Assembly (NCBI GenBank): GCA_037447655.1
Contig: JBBHKE010003144.1
Location: 290,612 to 354,611 of the forward strand
DNA from: Zygnema cylindricum
Taxonomy: Eukaryota; Streptophyta; Zygnematophyceae; Zygnematales; Zygnemataceae
Direction: 5' to 3'
Length of the DNA stretch: 64,000 nt
Under the pieces are notes generated by a model. That model was not told the DNA's origin and searched no databases. It saw nothing but the letters and a program-made list of their open reading frames with translations. Every line of letters starts with the position of its first letter. Position 1 is the stretch's first letter. Positions 11,901 to 24,661 of the stretch are shown piece after piece. The position numbers and the translations under genes are program-made.

Positions 11901-12472
11901 AGAACACACCCTAAAAAAAGGAAGCAACAACAAGGAAAATAAAAACACCCTAACTCAAAATGAAAAGCACGGCAACTCACAAAAACAAAAATACAAACCC
12001 CAACCCCAACCCTAACTCAATTAAATATCTACGAAAATTGGTTTACTATTGGTTTTACATAATCCAACATTATCTGACACCAGCCGTTTTTAAACCGTTT
12101 TTTTTTATTCAACGGATTCTGTTACATTTTAGGAGATGTTGTTTTTGCAAATCCCGTGACTCAAGCAACAGTTGGTCAGCCGGTTCGTCATATCAAAATG
12201 AATACACAATTAACCACTACTAGACTTATTAGAAACCTTTTTAGAGAACTTATTACAGAAATTGAATTGGGATTATGTCGGTATACTTAATCCTAATTCG
12301 GTTCCAAATGGCGCTTTTGGATTCTGACACTTTTACTGTTTTCACAGTCCTCAATCCACACTAAATACGTTTGAGAGTAAAACAGGTACTGCATATCAAC
12401 TTTTACAACTCAAAGTCTGCAATCCACACTAAATACGGTTAATAGTTAAAACAATGAGAACTAAAAGGTCGA

Positions 12473-13321
12473 GAGCTTTTGAACAACTATGGTTTTACAT
12501 AACGACCGACTCTATTAAACGTCGCGACTGTTAAACTTTAATCCGACGGCATAAATAAATCATTGTATACGTAGCGCGGAAATAAGTTGAAACGACATAA
12601 ACAAATGAGGCGTGAATCAAAATTACACCGTATAAATCCGCTAATAAATGTAGTTGAAACGACACTTTGTGAATAATAATCAACAGTTAATTGAAACAAA
12701 ATGAATGTATGATAAATAAAAACCATATGGGGGCAAAATCGTCCACTGAAACAACACGAAGAAATGAAACAACACACAAAATCGTATCACGCGACAAAAG
12801 TTAACATTTGATAAATACATTTCATGAAAAAGACAATATTTTACGCTAAATACTCGTATGTTACGGGTTTATTAATTACTAGTTATCAAAATCCATGGCG
12901 GAAAGGTTCATGCATGTAGAGGAACATGACGAAGCCAAGTGGGTGGTTAAATTCACGTTTCGTTCATGTAAGTGGTTTGATTAAGGGTAAAAGTTTCACA
13001 TTTATTTGAGCGTTCGATCTCAATCTAACGATCGATAAAAATGAATGGACTGAATATAAAATGTAGTATTAAATACATTAATGTTAAATGTAGTACGCAT
13101 TAAACAATTAGCATTATTCAACCATTATTCGTTTAAACATAATACTAATAATTTTTGTTTATTTTATATTAAGGTGTTGCGTCTCTATATTTTATATTTT
13201 TTTATCAACACATTGAGTATTTTTTGTTTTTTGTTTTTTCGATCAACCAACTTAGTCTAAAGACCAAGAAAACTGTTGATCATCATTATCAGCTCAAAGG
13301 CGGACCAACATTACAAACAAT

Positions 13322-13357
<36 letters not shown>

Positions 13358-13915
13358 AAATAGAACACAAATACTTTGACTACTTTGTTTGGTGATACTT
13401 GTTTTCTTTAGTTTTTTTTTAAATGACCAACATTACAGACATTTTGTTTTTTTTTTTTTTTTAAATACAATACAAATACTTTTAATACTTTTAATACTTT
13501 GTTTTGGTGATACTTTGATTACTGTGTTTTTACTTATGATGTTACTTACAAGTAAGGAAGTATTATTTATAATTTTGTTTAGGTGGAAAAACACGACAAA
13601 TACTTTGTTTCTTATAGCCTTAAAAACTCTAATGACTACAAAATAAAATCTATAACCCTAAATTGGGGTATTAATCAAACCCCTATAAACCTTTAAAGGA
13701 TAACACCTATTCTGGAAACGATTATAAATTTGATAACGCAAACTACACACTTTCTTGTAAAATTTTGGATTTTTCCTTGAAAGCCCTCCAACCACAAAGA
13801 CCATTAAACTTAAATCGTTTCTTCCCAAACTCAAACATATAGGGACTCTACCCTCCCACCCTAGAAATTAACCCGAGGAAATCCTAAAGAGCATTTAAAA
13901 CCCACAAAAACAACC
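12473..13915. other. Unique spacer between the duplicated blocks
   Basis: A+T-rich sequence with no gene recognised. It holds an (AT)n run at about 13323-13353 and an imperfect tandem duplication of a ~115-bp segment ending TTTGGTGATACTT (about 13360-13560). Confidence 0.45.
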
Positions 13916-13930
13916 CTACAAAAGGCTTAC

Positions 13931-14200
13931 TTTTCTCACCACTTGTACTACGGTCGGAATGTGAAGTGCCGCAACAAATGGGTCGTCAACATTAACGACA
14001 CATACATCTCCCGGTCGGGCAAACAAAAAAAATCCCCTTTTACCCGAGTCACTCATTCCCGGACCAATGCCTCCTAAATGGACCGGGCCCACATTAAAAA
14101 TAACTATAACTGAAGGCATCAAAATTTCCATCAATTGAGCAATTTCTCCCATATGATTCATTCCCAGTTTAAGAACACAGACAGATGAGCCATACGACAT
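13931..14200 (-). pseudogene. murF: MurF-like exon (UDP-MurNAc-tripeptide:D-Ala-D-Ala ligase), truncated
   Basis: The translated minus strand reads VCVLKLGMNHMGEIAQLMEI, then NVGPVHLGGIGPGMSDSGKR and RPGDVCVVNVDDP. This is the central ATP-dependent ligase domain of MurF, the segment after the P-loop that ends in the conserved NxDD region. MurF adds D-Ala-D-Ala to the peptidoglycan precursor, and some algae and mosses keep it for plastid division. A good 5' splice site (AAA|GTAAGC, intron starting at 13930) follows. No AG acceptor is present for about 70 bases upstream, and an in-frame TAA lies at 14240-14242. Homology seems to run a little past the ATG at 14200 (residues resembling SPLSSFP), so that ATG is probably not a start. 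No P-loop exon or C-terminal exon was found nearby. It could be a relic or an isolated exon of a gene with very long introns. Confidence 0.6.
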
Positions 14201-14439
14201 TGTTGGAAAGGAGGAAAGTGGCGATAATGATTTGTCAGTTTAACAAAGAAGTGAATAAAATTTGTTTGCTTGCCAGTTAGAAAGAAGATATCTCATTTTG
14301 GACCTTTAATATGTTAAAGATCACGTATTGCACACTTAAGTTTGTCTTGTAAATAGTTCGCACCTAATTACTCTCACATATAAGTTTATGACCCAATACT
14401 TTTATTTTTGCTTATATCTATTGTTTTCTGTTTATTCAT

Positions 14440-15420
14440 AGAATGTAATTTCTCGTCACGTTCTCTTCCTCCCCATGCCCTAGTGGATGTGCCGATTTTC
14501 TCCACCCTTGTTACAAAATCTGTTGAGCGTGTCAAGAAATCGATTTCCGATCGGGTTGTCGTCGCCATTAAATCCGAGCTTCTCCAAGCCCTTCCCTCCG
14601 ATTCTTTGCGTGCCCGTCTTGTCTATTGTGGTGGACCTTCTATTGGTATTGGCTTTTCGCCACACCTATATTGTCCACTCTCCGATTTTTACCTGCTCAA
14701 TTCACCACCGCCCTCTGGTTTCGCCTTGGCCTCCCCCATCCTCCTTTACTTGGCTCTCTTGTTTGTGCATATGGTCGTGTCTTGCTCCCCGATGGTGTCC
14801 ATTTGCTTCGTTGCTCCCATGGGGGAGATATGATCAAGGCGCACAACACTTTTCGCGACGCCGTTGCTACTATCGCTTCGGAAGGGGGCTTTTCTGTGCG
14901 TCGAGAGGTTTCTTGTTTTATTCCCTCGCATCGGATCGATGTTGTTTTGCTTGATGGTGCCCGTTGCATCTTCGATGATATTGTTCTGGCAAACCCTACT
15001 TTAACTACAGTTGTTGTTCAGGCCGCTCGACATGTTGGGGTGGCAGCTCGTGATGCCGCTAAGGCGAAGGAGCGTGATTATGCCCACCGGGACCTATAGA
15101 TGGTTTTATTCCGATGGCGATAGAGATCTTTGGTTGTTTGGGTTTTGCACTGGATGAGTTTCTCCATACTTGCGCTTGACGTGCTTTCGAGCGTCGAGGA
15201 CCCGAGAGCCCTCCTCCTTTGGTCCTTACTTCTTTTTATTATCAACGCTTACCGGTGGCTTTACAACGAGTGCATGCTTCTATTATCCTCCCATCGGTTG
15301 TTGGGGTTATGGATCGCGGCCGTGCTCCAGAACTCCCTCAATGTGCTCCCCCTGGCTGGGGGGACTTACGGGGTTGTTTTTCGTAGATATTTAATTGGTT
15401 TGGGGTTGGGGGTGTAGTTT
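14440..15420 (+). pseudogene. Decayed non-LTR retrotransposon reverse transcriptase, C-terminal region
   Basis: Frame pieces join into the tail seen in many LINE-type reverse transcriptases. LPSDSLRARLVYCGGPSIGI (about 14597-14656) is followed in another frame by ALWFRLGLPHPP and LLRCSHGGDMIKAHNTFRD (about 14710-14860), then SVRREVSCFIPSHRIDVVLL up to 15099. The recognisable pattern is RLGLP, a Cys/His-type C-H-G-G-D, and HNxxRD. A frameshift lies near 14697, a stop at 15097-15099, and a degenerate continuation (IEIFGCLGFALDEF in another frame) runs to about 15410. The polymerase domain itself is absent, so this is a 5'-truncated dead copy, as is usual for target-primed insertions. Confidence 0.65.
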
Positions 15421-16212
15421 TGGTTTTGTGAGTTGCCGTGCTTTATATTTTGAGTTTGGATGCTTTTTATTGCCTTGTCGATTGTTTCATTTTTTTGGTG
15501 TTCCCATCGCTCTATTTGTTTTATATTGTAGTTTTTCAATTTTGGCTATACGACCCCTTTTGTACCCCCTCAAATATGTGCTGCATGGTTATAGTAGGTT
15601 CAAAAATATGGTGGCTGTAAATGGCGGCAGTCTGACAGATGTGTTTGTTTGTACGCCTGTTCGTCTTTTTTTCGAAAAATTTTGATTCACAAATTTTACA
15701 ATGTAATTTATTTTTTTCGCTTCGGTAGTATAGTTTTAGAACTATAAAGTATTATTTTAATTTTGTCTACGTTTTATGTGCTGCGCTGTCCGTAATAATT
15801 TTTATTTAAATAGTTATGAAACAGATTCGTATACGTGACATGCCACTCTATATAATGTATATAGTATAATACAATATATAGTAACTTAATAAGGTACTAT
15901 AGTATGCGTACTATATATTTATAAAGTCATTGCTGATATGGAATTTGTTGGTCTCGGACTGATATATCGGGACCTCTGACCGTTTGATAACCGATAGATA
16001 TCGGTATCGGTGTTATCGCAATAACTTTTTTTACCGATACACAACACTACAGTACCTTTGCAGTACACCAAATTTTTCCATACGTTTTTGGAAAGTTGAA
16101 ATCTCCGTACTTTCGAAAAGCTTGAGCCGTTTCACAGAATCAAATTGCCAGAAGAAAAGGTCACCTAAAACAAATTGGAAATCTATTGAACTGCAGTTAT
16201 AGCTTTTGTTTG
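15421..16212. other. Retrotransposon 3' tail and repeat-rich spacer before block copy 2
   Basis: The retrotransposon 3' tail (shared with 11.4-11.9 kb) runs to about 15570. Further on are TATATA-type palindromes (15840-15920). A short segment at about 15944-16051, with GATATATCG motifs and the end GATACACAACACTAC, resembles a small relative of the TIR element at 53159-54014. No gene was found. Confidence 0.45.
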
Positions 16213-17146
16213 GCACTTTTTTTTCTTTTCCTTTTCAATTTTTCGTTTTTTTATAACTTTTCGTTTGTTAGGACGGTCAGGCTGATCCTAAAAACTTATC
16301 ATTTTATTAAATTGACAACATTGATCTGGTGGAGGTTGCGCCTCGAAATATTTTTTGCGACGACGTGTTCAAATGGACAGATTCTATTGGGACACAGTAC
16401 TAGTACTTAGTGTACAAAGATTCTGTTCAGATATGATTTAGATTCTGTAACGCAAACGTACAGATTCTACAACATTATTTTAGAAGTTATCAACTGCGCC
16501 GGTGTGAATACACGTGGCGGAATGCTTTGTCACCCGCAGCCGATGATAATTAACATAATGCGATTCCCGTACATTACCGTACTGTATTACCTCTTCGCTA
16601 AATCGGGACCATACGTTTTGATCCAGCCGTTCAGTTCCTTAGTACCCTAAAATATTTGGACGTAATAGAACCGAAGAAATTGATCATATATTGGATTTAA
16701 TTTGGTTGCACCGACAAATCCAGATTTGTGATCCAGATACGGAAAGGCTTTATCGTCAAACGTGAGATACCGACAACCAGTGTGCTTCCGAAACCCTGCG
16801 GAATTTTGTTCAGAACTGCCCGAAATAAAAAAATATCCTCCAGGCCGTCCATTTTGCCTGAAATCTTGGACCACTCTAGTGGACCGCCGGATTCCACGGA
16901 ATATAAACAGATAATCGTGTCAAGTATGCTACAGAACTTGACGTTTTGATTTGGCTCTATGACGTCACTGGTAAAGCCCCGCTGCTAACTCTATTTGACA
17001 ATGCAGTTACCAATCGTGCTCCACAAAAACCGAGATATCCGGAATTTCTATAATTTAAACCAATATATTGATCAGTCATTCAGTAAACGCTACTGTAAAT
17101 CGAAGGTTTCCGTACTCTCCGGAAATTTGAAAACGTATCCACAACG

Positions 17147-17667
17147 AACGGTCAACTTCAACATATGCCCTCATGATATCTGAACCGTGGATTCTCTCAT
17201 CCAGAAACTTTCTATTCCTCCAGTCATACTCATCCGATCTACCCATACCCGTAATCTTGTACATCCCCTTTCGTGCACCACGTTGGCACTTCCCCTGTGG
17301 ACTCATCGGATGCTTCCTTGAAACAGCCAATCAAAAGACTGCAAACCTCTCATCCCGCCCCTCTGCCCACTCCCCATTGGCTCTTGTCCCTTCCCCCAAT
17401 CTGTCCCTCCAGTCACTTTCCTCGCCACCAATTTTGCATTTTTTACCACCGGAAGTGTGTGAACACCACTTTATGTAACAGCGCGAACATCACTTTATGT
17501 GCGACTCTTAACATCATTTTGAATCATCCTGCAGATTGAAAGCTTACAAGACACCGCTTGGCTATCATCCTGCAGATCCCATCAGCTTGTAACTTTCTCA
17601 GCTCACATCAAGATTCTCAGCAAGAGATCTTGTTAGAAAGCTTGCAAGAAAAACTACTACGTCAACC
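17147..17667 (+). promoter_or_regulatory. CP29 gene 2 upstream region
   Basis: This is equivalent to 5590-6110, with the same two CCAAT boxes and ACTTTATGT repeats. I see one substitution (CTCTTAAC against CTCTAAAC near 17508) across the region. Both genes should therefore carry the same cis-regulatory information. Confidence 0.5.
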
Positions 17668-18792
17668 ATGGCCGCCGTCACTTCTCGCGCAGCCATTGCT
17701 GCCGTAGAGCTGTCAAGCTTGGATAGGTCTGCCACAGCTGCATTCAAAACCTCCAACGGCGCACGTGTCAATGCCATATTTGGAGGAACAAAGAAGGTCA
17801 AGGCAGCTCCTAAGAAGAAGAGCTCTTCAGTAGCTGACAGGCCTCTGTGGTTCCCAGGTGCCAAGCCACCTGCGTGGTTGGACGGCTCCATCATTGGAGA
17901 CTATGGCTTTGACCCCTTGGGACTTGCCAAACCTGCCGAGTATATCCAGTTCGACTTCGACTCTCTTGACCAAAATTTGGCAAAGAACGCCTTCGGTCAG
18001 GTTATTGGTACATTGAAAGCTGACAAGGATGAAATCAGCTCAACTCCTTTCCAGCCATACTCCGAGGTCTTCAGCATTACCCGATTCCGTGAGAACGAGG
18101 TCATCCACGGACGATGGGCCATGCTTGGAGTACTCGGAGCTCTCTCAGTCGAAGCTTTGACAGGTGTCACCTGGCAAGACGCTGGAAAGGTAAATACGAC
18201 AGCATCTTGATTCCATGTCTTTCTACTTGCATGCCATACGCACTCTTTTCTTATTCATGGTCTTGGTATCTGAGTTTCTATGTGAGCTTGATTCTCGTTT
18301 ATGTCGTCAAACTGACTTTCGCCAAGATGAAGCTCGGCTTTATGAAGATTTTTTTGTCGCCTATTGACATCAGTTGATTGATTCCTGGCTAAATCAAGTG
18401 ACCAAATTGCTGTCGAACTATTTTTCCAGGTTGAGCTTGACCAGGGTGCCAGCTACCTTGGCCTTCCTCTGCCTTTCAGCATCTCTGCCCTTGTCGTTAT
18501 CGAAGTTCTTCTGATTGGATACATTGAATTCCAAAGGAACTCCGAGTTGTCCCCTGAGAAGCGACTTTACCCTGGAGGAGCTTACTTCGATCCCCTTGGC
18601 CTTGCTGCCGATCCCGAGAAGGCTGAGGTTTTGAAGTTGGCAGAATTGAAGCACTCCCGATTGGCTATGCTCGCCGCCCTTGGATTCGCCGCTCAGGCAG
18701 CAGCCACAGGGAAGGGACCACTTGACAACTGGGCCACTCATTTGGCTGATCCCCTCCACACCACTATCTTTGACACCTTCTCCTCTTCTTAG
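17668..18792 (+). CDS. LHCB4: CP29 light-harvesting chlorophyll a/b-binding protein (Lhcb4), copy 2
   Basis: Exons 17668-18189 and 18430-18792 encode the same 294-residue CP29 as gene 1. The 240-bp intron also reads the same, and every position is shifted by exactly 11557 bases. All the antenna-protein features listed for copy 1 apply (transit region, three helix motifs, [10 protein letters not shown]-terminal HLADPLHTT). No substitution was seen in the coding sequence, although flanks further upstream are clearly diverged. This implies recent duplication or ongoing gene conversion. Both copies look intact and functional, so the pair may serve gene dosage. Confidence 0.97.
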
Positions 18793-21020
18793 GCTGTTTT
18801 CACACAGGATTCATTATTTTTGTCTCTGAGTGTAAGTTTGTTCTTTAGGAATGTGTGAAAATAGCATAAAAGTCTGTTTTGTTGTTGAATTTTGTATCAT
18901 TCCTCGGGCATGAGGAAGCTGGTTTAGATGGAAAGGCAGATGTGGTTAGTGGTTTAGCGCAGGCATGTATAATCCTATTAGGAAAAGAAATTTGTAGTTT
19001 GAAATGTATAACTCGCCTGTGGAAGGCATCACTTTTAATGAACACGTCCTACTGGACATCCCAAACAAATGGATGTGTCCAATTGCTGAGCAGTTAATGA
19101 CTTTTTTTAATCTTATTTTATTTTGGAAATGGGCCGACTTGCACAGTATGGTGATATTTTTGCTGTCATTGTCTTTTTTTCCTGTTCTGAAGTTGCCCTC
19201 CCTTGACGCTATACCGGGTCTCATGGAATTCATCTGCCCTTGTTGTTGTTACTCAATTATAGAAATGTGTGAATAAAACGTTTTTTGCTGTGATCTTTTT
19301 TATTACCAAATATGCTGAATGCTAATTTCAACTTGATCTAATTGTTTAATCATTTACATCAATGACTATTATCATCCCATCAACATTGAATGTCCCTTGG
19401 GCTTCGCCATGTTGCAAGCAAATCAACTTCACAATGTTTTTGAAAATGACAGATGTTACACCTAGAGGTTACCCAGAGAGAGAGCCTAGAAGTATCTAAA
19501 GGCTTGGGCTAGTTAATGGTGTGTAGTTCGCGAGGGCAGAGCATCTGTGAATATTAAATGTTGAGAACAAAAATCTAACTGCAGATTATCTCGCTTCTCA
19601 TTCGAGGCAACAATCTTCAATTTTGTTGTGTACTAAAGATTTTTGACTGTTTGTCACAGAAATGGAATGTCTGGTGGCAGTTAAGGTTATCTCTTGTCAA
19701 ATAGTGCGGAGTTGGTTAGTTTGCTCCACTTTTCATGTTATGGGTTCATGTTATGGGTTCATAATGAATGTCAATGCAAAAGCCGTCATAGGAATGTATA
19801 GTAATTTCTACTGTTTCAAAAGGTTCTCTACTGCAATAGTTTTAATGTGACAAAAGCAAGAAAACAGAGATTTGTCTGTGATTACATACTTTACAGGTAT
19901 GAAGTGTCCAATAATACCGTGGAACAGGGAAGCCACACACGAGATATGCAGATATCCATCAGAGCGAACTGTAGGTATAGGAGATATGTGATCTGATTCT
20001 GTTACTTTGTTATAATATTTTATATGGTGGGTTTGTGTTCACTAAGTACTAATAATCCCTTTTCTGTTGATAAATAGACAAATGGAGGCTAGAGAATGTG
20101 CAATGGGAGTGTCGTTTTGAAAGAACCACGGAAAACAAAAAAGTTGAAATTATAAAATTTCATTAGCATAAAAAGAAAATAAACAGTGAAGTTGAAAAAA
20201 TAAAGAAATAGGAGAACAAAGAATGGGGCATGTGTGGAGGATGACCACCATTGGTTGTTTGGATGTTAAGGTAATTGTGGCATAAATTAGAAAATAAGAA
20301 AAACCAAACAAACAACGTGCGTACAAATTATGATATTTTCACCGTTGGAAAACCAAAAAAAACGTTGTCATATATATACAACAATTGACAATTTATGAAC
20401 ATGTTAATATTTTACGTAAAAGTAAGTTACAACGTGTGACTTTTTTCCCCCATAGGACTAAGAAAAACCACATATGTCCAAAATTATAACAAACAATCTT
20501 TTTACTGGTTAGCGAGGTCTGAATAGAAAACATCAAATAGTTCATCAATACTGACAAAATTATAACGTGACATTATAATCACATAATAATCATAATAATC
20601 ATAATGATCATTATTATTATACTCATTATAATCTCATTATAATCATTTATTTTATCGGGATTTGATCCGTTCTAATGTTCGGAGGACCATAATGTAAATG
20701 AGAAAACAAAAGCACAAAACAAACAACTTGGTAATCCATTAGAAGAGGAAAATGAATAAAATCTACATTAAATTTAAAAGTGAAGAAAACACTCCACTGT
20801 TCATATTTCTATACTCGGGTGTACACTAGAGTTTGTAAGATTCGTATTGACTTAGTTTTGAATCTATTTTGTCGTTATATGTTTTCCATGTCGGTCAGTT
20901 TCTGTTCAATTTTGCTCATTTATCCCTTCTATGGGGAAAAAGGTTGAGCCTTGGTTGCCTTTATGTGCATAGGTTCTCGATAATACCAAGAAAAGTAATA
21001 AACAAAAAATTGCAAAAGTA
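18793..21020. other. CP29 copy 2 3' region and spacer
   Basis: Equivalent of 7236-9850, with TGTAA near 18831 and AATAAA near 19273. It has one copy of the 373-bp unit (19561-19933). No further gene was found. Confidence 0.45.
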
Positions 21021-21254
21021 CATTGCTAATCTTTATTAGTGTTAAAGTTTTTTTCGCCACTTAAAACATCTTTTCTCCGCTTAAAACATCTTTTCTCCGC
21101 TTAAAACATCTTTTCTCCATACACACTTGTCAAATTGTCAATCGGTCCTGTCTTCCAATAGCAACCATCAGATCGACGACCCGACAAGTGTGCACGGAGA
21201 AAAGATGTTTGAAGTGGCGAAAAAAAAATAACACTTATAACGATGAGCGGTGTA
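21021..21254. mobile_element. CAGTACACC-family MITE, copy E2 (duplicate of E1)
   Basis: Same sequence as E1, including the three 20-bp units in the left arm. It was copied along with the block rather than inserted independently. Confidence 0.75.
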
Positions 21255-23644
21255 GCTTCTCGATAAATGAAAAGGAAAATTTTTACAATCGCAACATTTG
21301 GGTAGATAAAAAAAAGCACATTCATGCTTATGGTTTCTCAATATACATCCAGCATCTCTACAAATCCTGTTTTTTTTTTTTTTTTTCTTTTAACAGTGTT
21401 GCGAAATTGTACCCAGTACAAAATAGGTACAAAAAAAAAAAAAAAAAAAAACAAGGGATGAACAAAAACCCACTAAATACCAGGAAATTTGTCCTTCATA
21501 TTTGTCTTCGCTGTTGAATTGACCTAAAGTAAATACAATTTGTCAATGTTGTTGATGAGAAAGAGTCCACACTATATTGATCGAAGAAATTAACTTTTTG
21601 GTAAACACAATTGGGAAGATAGTATATAAACTCACAAGGCTCTAGGTTATAATGCCAATATTTGTACAATTTCATAATGGAACTCTGAGAACATTGCAAT
21701 ATACGTTAATAATGACATGTACACAACTAACAAATACAAAAACCATAATACAAATTATTGAGAAGAAATTATCGTTTAATTGCTTTGAGAGCTATACCAA
21801 TGAAGTGTCCATTGCATCATATGTTTTTATTTTTATTTTTTAATCATTTTTTTTTTGTCAAAACTCGTGATGTTTTCTCAACAATATGTAGAACTTCAAA
21901 CAAACATCGAAGACTGTGGAAAGAAAACCCGATAGTCTTAAAAGATAGTGTAGTAGTGATCTTCAAAGCGATTGGAAAGAATAATTCAACAACTAACTTA
22001 GACCATCATTCGGAAATAACGCATCATTCTTTTATATGTGTATTTATGTGCTTAATGAACAAGATCAATGGCAAATATAAGGACATGAGGACATGAGTAA
22101 AATATAGCCAAAGTGAATGTGAGATTGTCCCATGAGAACAAACCATGAAGAAAACCGAGAACACGTCGAAAACCGAAGAACAAGCGGAAAGGACAAACGA
22201 CTCAAAATCCTTTATAGTATGTAGTATCTTTTTTTTTTTACAATATTAGATAGAAGCAGGGTGAAAAGCTTCACACTACAAAAGTTCGTTGCTTTTTCGG
22301 ACGTTGGTATGGCCAAAGACAAAAACAGCAAATAAGTAACATTAGAGCATGAAACGATGTTTATGAAACGATTTTGAACAGTCAATTAGATGGTATTTTG
22401 GACAAAATATGGCCCAAATGTATGTTTCTCCCAGTGACTCGTACCTTCGTCCTTTAGTTGCTTTTACAAAGTAAGTGGCTTGCCGTATTTTTCTTTTCGG
22501 GTTCAAGTACTTTTATTTTACTTGCCATTTTTCTGTGTTCACGTTGCTTTCTTTGTTTTATCTTGCCCTGCTTGTAGTTTTTCAGTTTTGGTCATGCCAC
22601 CCCTTTTTGTACCCTTGGACTCAGATTTTTTACCATTGTGCTTTTTAACTTGATCTGTGAGGGTACAAAGTCTAATAGTAAAAGCAGGATAAATTAAAAA
22701 GCACGATGGTAACCCATTTGAGTCCAGGGTACAAAAGGGGTGGCATGGCCAAAACTGAAAAACTACAATAAAAAACAAATAGAGTGATGGGAACACAAAA
22801 GAAAAGAAAAGAAAAGAAACAATCAACAAGGAAGATAAAAGCAACTTAGATACAACCTCATTTTTCTACCTCATTTTCTACCTCATTTCTACCTCATTTT
22901 TTCACCTCATTTTCTCCTTCTGATAAGAAAGTAATGTTTTAGTGCTTCAAAAAAAAATACTTGCAGGATAAATTAAAAAGCACGATGGTAAACCATCTGA
23001 GTCTGGGGGTACAAAAGGGGTGGCATGACCAACACTGAAAAACAACAATAATAAAAAACAAAAAGAGCGACAAGAACACACCCTAAAAAAAGGAAGCAAC
23101 AACAAGGAAAATAAAAACACCCTAACTCAAAATGAAAAGCACGGCAACTCACAAAAACAAAAATACAAACCCCAACCCCAACCCTAACTCAATTAAATAT
23201 CTACGAAAATTGGTTTACTATTGGTTTTACATAATCCAACATTATCTGACACCAGCCGTTTTTAAACCGTTTTTTTTTATTCAACGGATTCTGTTACATT
23301 TTAGGAGATGTTGTTTTTGCAAATCCCGTGACTCAAGCAACAGTTGGTCAGCCGGTTCGTCATATCAAAATGAATACACAATTAACCACTACTAGACTTA
23401 TTAGAAACCTTTTTAGAGAACTTATTACAGAAATTGAATTGGGATTATGTCGGTATACATAATCCTAATTCGGTTCCAAATGGCACTTTTGGATTCTGAC
23501 ACTTTTACTGTTTTCACAGTCCTCAATCCATACTAAATACAGTTGAGAGTAAAACAGGTACTGCATATCAACTTTTACAACTCAAAGTCTGCAGTCCACA
23601 CTAAATACGGTTAATAGTTAAAACAATGAGAACTAAAAGGTCGA
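21255..23644. repeat. Duplicated spacer with retrotransposon 3' tails
   Basis: Equivalent of 10085-12472. The inverted/direct 3'-tail copies recur at about 22539-23070. No gene was found. Confidence 0.5.
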
Positions 23645-24661
23645 AAACATTCGATCCCAGAAACGTAAACACATTAATAAATTAATAATCAAATGAAATA
23701 CACCCTCGACCTCATTGAAAATATTTCGCAAGCACAAGAGAGAAAAAATAAATAGAAGGAAAGAAAAATGTAAAATCGCCCTTAATAAATCCAGACAGAA
23801 AAACACTATATGATAAAATAAAACTCAAAAAAATATTTTATCAGAGAAAGCTTGCAAAAGAAAACGACTTAAAATCAGCAGTTGACAAGAAAATAAAAGA
23901 AGAAAAAAACAAAACTGCTAAAAAACTTACGATCATAAACTACTTTTGGCTTCACATAAAAAAATTTCTTAAGGCAAACTCGAGGTACTATACTTTTTTT
24001 TTTGAAGGAACAACCAAAGATGGCAATTTTTTTTTTCTGAGCTGTGAGACAGGGAAGGGAAAAAGCGCTTTTTCTCTTCCCTGGTAATAAAGAAACATAA
24101 ACTAAAGCGGATAATAAAAAAAGAAAGGAAAAAAAAAACAGAGTTATTGAATACAGAGTCAAAAATAACACGTTTAAGGAGATAAGAGAGTTTTAAGTTG
24201 GTAATTGAACCGTACTCGATCTGTCTCCTTCTTTCACCTTTCCTCCACCTGCATTTTTTTTTTTTGTAAAATTTGACATTATCAGCCTTTGTTGCATATA
24301 AATTATAAAAATGAGGTATTTATGAGGCATTTATAAAGATGAGATGTTTATAAAGATGCGGTAAATTATAAACACGGCGTATTTATAAAGATGAGGTAAA
24401 ATTATAAAGAAGAGGTATTTATAAAGTTGAAGTATCTATAAAGTTGAAGTAATTGTAAAGATGAGGCATTTATAAAGATGAGGCAAGTTATAAACATGAG
24501 GTCTCTGTAAAGATAAGGACGACGAATAAACTCTAATTTCGGCTATTGTGGCTGAGGTATCAAACAAAAGTTTTAGCAAAAGTCAAAAGGGAAGAAGAAT
24601 GTCAGCTCACTTAAAAAAACAAAAAAAAAACAAAAAAAAACAAACAAAAAAAAAAACTCAC
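23645..24661. repeat. Spacer with a TTTATAAAGATGAGGTA minisatellite
   Basis: The A+T-rich spacer lies 3' of the GLY1-like gene. From about 24295 to 24515 a ~17-bp unit (consensus TTTATAAAGATGAGGTA) is repeated about a dozen times with substitutions. The final, very short exon of the GLY1-like gene should lie somewhere in this interval on the minus strand, but I could not identify it. Confidence 0.6.

Larger units (their letters stand above)
2205..12472 (+). repeat. Segmental duplication, copy 1 (contains CP29 gene 1)
   Basis: This block recurs in the same orientation at about 16213-23644. The flank from 2205 to about 5370 is clearly diverged from its partner. The core from about 5590 onward is nearly identical apart from single-base changes and small indels. 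Copy 1 carries two TIR insertions (A and B) and a 373-bp tandem duplication that copy 2 lacks. Homology stops abruptly after AAAAGGTCGA at 12463-12472. Confidence 0.93.
16213..23644 (+). repeat. Segmental duplication, copy 2 (contains CP29 gene 2)
   Basis: This is the direct partner of 2205-12472. It lacks elements A and B and one 373-bp unit, which accounts for most of the length difference. The sites where A and B sit in copy 1 are uninterrupted here, at about 16646 and 16680. Homology ends at 23644. Confidence 0.93.
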
